This document shows positions 63,356-64,000 of a DNA stretch of 64,000 bases, in pieces. The translations under genes and the position numbers were made by a program. The notes under the pieces were generated by a model. The model made no database searches. It worked only from the letters and a program-made list of their open reading frames with translations, and was not told the origin of the DNA. Location of the stretch: the NCBI GenBank assembly GCA_013360295.1, contig JABWCL010000027.1:1-64000 (forward strand), written 5' to 3'. This stretch comes from Ignavibacteriaceae bacterium (GTDB lineage Bacteria > Bacteroidota > Ignavibacteria > Ignavibacteriales > Ignavibacteriaceae). Each line of letters starts with the position of its first letter. The first letter of the stretch is position 1.

Positions 63356-64000
63356 TTATTTCATCAGGATCATTTTCTTGGATTCAGAAAATTGTCCTGC
63401 CTGAAGTATACAGAAATAAACACCGCTGGGCAAGTTGGAAGCGTTGAACTCAAGGCTGTGCGAGCCGGCTTCGGTTTCGCCGTTCGCGAGTATTGCTACT
63501 TCATTGCCAAGGACATCGGTAACGGAAACCCTTACAAAGGATTTTTCCGGAACGACGAACTGAATTGTCGTTGAGGGGTTAAACGGATTCGGATAATTCT
63601 GATTCAGCGCGAAATCCATTTCAGCTATAATGTCAACTTCAACTTCGCTTGAATATTCGTATGCTCCGCCAAAATCAATTTGCTTCAGGCGGTAGGTGTA
63701 TTTGCCGGTCGAGGTTGCGTTATCGGTGAATGTATAACTGTTTGGAGCGGTGGATGTACCCGCGCCTTTTACAAAACCAACCGCTGTGTACTCAGCGCCA
63801 TTTTCACGTTTTTGAATTTCAAAGCCGTTGTTATTGGTTTCGCTGGCAGTTGACCAGTTGAGGGTAACTACGCCATTGGTAACGCTTGCTTTAAATGAAA
63901 CCAGTTCAACCGGAATCGGGGAAACGTCAAATCTGAGGATCCTGTGGCTGTAAGTATCGGGGACCCAGATGTGATTTGAAGGATTGTCAATGAATACGGT
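63356..64000 (-). CDS. T9SS-exported NHL/fibronectin-type protein (partial, start beyond window)
   Basis: The reading frame stays open from the stop at 63356 to the right edge (214 codons), so the gene starts outside the window; the ATG at 63619 is internal. In order the visible part shows an NHL-like blade ('TVFIDNPSNHIWVPDTYSHR'), a fibronectin-like domain ('VELVSFKASVTNGVVTLNWS', 'NNNGFEIQKREN', 'YTYRLKQIDFGGAYEYSSEV') and a T9SS type A sorting domain ('NYPNPFNPSTTIQF', 'VLGNEVAILANGE', 'SGVYFCILQAG'). This architecture is common in Ignavibacteria surface proteins. Confidence 0.9.
   Translation of the reverse strand, partial: TVFIDNPSNHIWVPDTYSHRILRFDVSPIPVELVSFKASVTNGVVTLNWSTASETNNNGFEIQKRENGAEYTAVGFVKGAGTSTAPNSYTFTDNATSTGKYTYRLKQIDFGGAYEYSSEVEVDIIAEMDFALNQNYPNPFNPSTTIQFVVPEKSFVRVSVTDVLGNEVAILANGETEAGSHSLEFNASNLPSGVYFCILQAGQFSESKKMILMK

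Noticed and set aside
63356-63619. Complete 87-residue gene starting at the ATG at 63619
   Set aside because: The frame stays open to the window edge and encodes a fibronectin-like domain upstream, so that ATG is internal.
1-64000. CRISPR array, tRNA or rRNA genes
   Set aside because: No regularly spaced short repeats with unique spacers were seen; the tandem repeats found have near-identical units. No tRNA-like T-loop or rRNA sequence was noticed between genes.

Overview
The window looks like a chromosomal segment of a Gram-negative bacterium of the Bacteroidota/Chlorobi superphylum, most likely an Ignavibacteria relative. The main evidence is the number of secreted proteins that end in a type IX secretion (T9SS) C-terminal domain of the 'NYPNPFNPST... 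LGQEVATL... SGVYMYKI' type (five clear cases). Other support comes from large TonB-type outer-membrane receptors, lipoproteins, weak ribosome binding sites and a YebC protein with the extended N-terminus typical of this group. The assignment is inference from protein style; no rRNA or tRNA gene was seen.

Layout. (1) 1-9752: a stand-alone CheY-like receiver, three T9SS-exported proteins with cohesin-like and dockerin-like modules (the first two share a nearly identical 3' half), then a TPR-PAS histidine kinase and its NarL-type regulator. (2) 10362-26126: a three-gene, translationally overlapping operon of a 4015-residue secreted giant protein, a fibronectin-III repeat protein and an outer-membrane beta-barrel. 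(3) 26415-35752: a TPR protein, an outer-membrane receptor paired with a CBM9-like lipoprotein, a peptide deformylase carrying a lipoprotein signal, an AbgT-type transporter and a small DUF4440-like secreted protein. (4) 36177-46081, minus strand: a type I restriction-modification island (hsdM, hsdS, hsdR) with an ORF6N/PLD-like protein, a HEPN-like protein with an RNxxxH motif, a DUF45/YgjP metalloprotease, an unlisted 58-residue ORF, a KAP P-loop NTPase and one unknown gene. (5) 46944-50707, minus strand: ribose-5-phosphate isomerase B, a TonB-receptor-like barrel and YebC, separated by repeat-rich spacers. (6) 51146-64000, minus strand: a long, tightly overlapping operon with NHL-repeat T9SS proteins, an NHL-esterase, a lipoprotein serine hydrolase, two sugar-type ABC permeases, a solute-binding lipoprotein and four consecutive ADP-ribosylglycohydrolase (DraG/ARH) family proteins.

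How the parts may work together. The last operon reads as a 'surface hydrolysis, uptake, intracellular glycosidic cleavage' pathway for an unknown, possibly ribosylated, compound. It is the strongest candidate for an undescribed system: two DraG paralogs keep all metal-binding motifs, one belongs to a variant (EDDD/WDTDSNGA) subfamily and one has lost the C-terminal metal site. The importer has no ATPase gene here. The second candidate is the giant-protein operon, placed just after a two-component system; the giant protein contains an internal duplication with a period of about 725 residues. The third is the hsd locus, whose HEPN-like protein could be an RNase guard comparable to PrrC.

Intergenic DNA is rich in dispersed repeat families: AATTCTTAA-type AT repeats, CGCAAAGACGCAAAG-type elements, a 97-98 bp tandem repeat, a 219 bp tandem repeat also found 10 kb away, a five-copy ~72-100 bp unit, and CTTGTCCC palindromes. 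No CRISPR array, integrase or insertion sequence was recognised.
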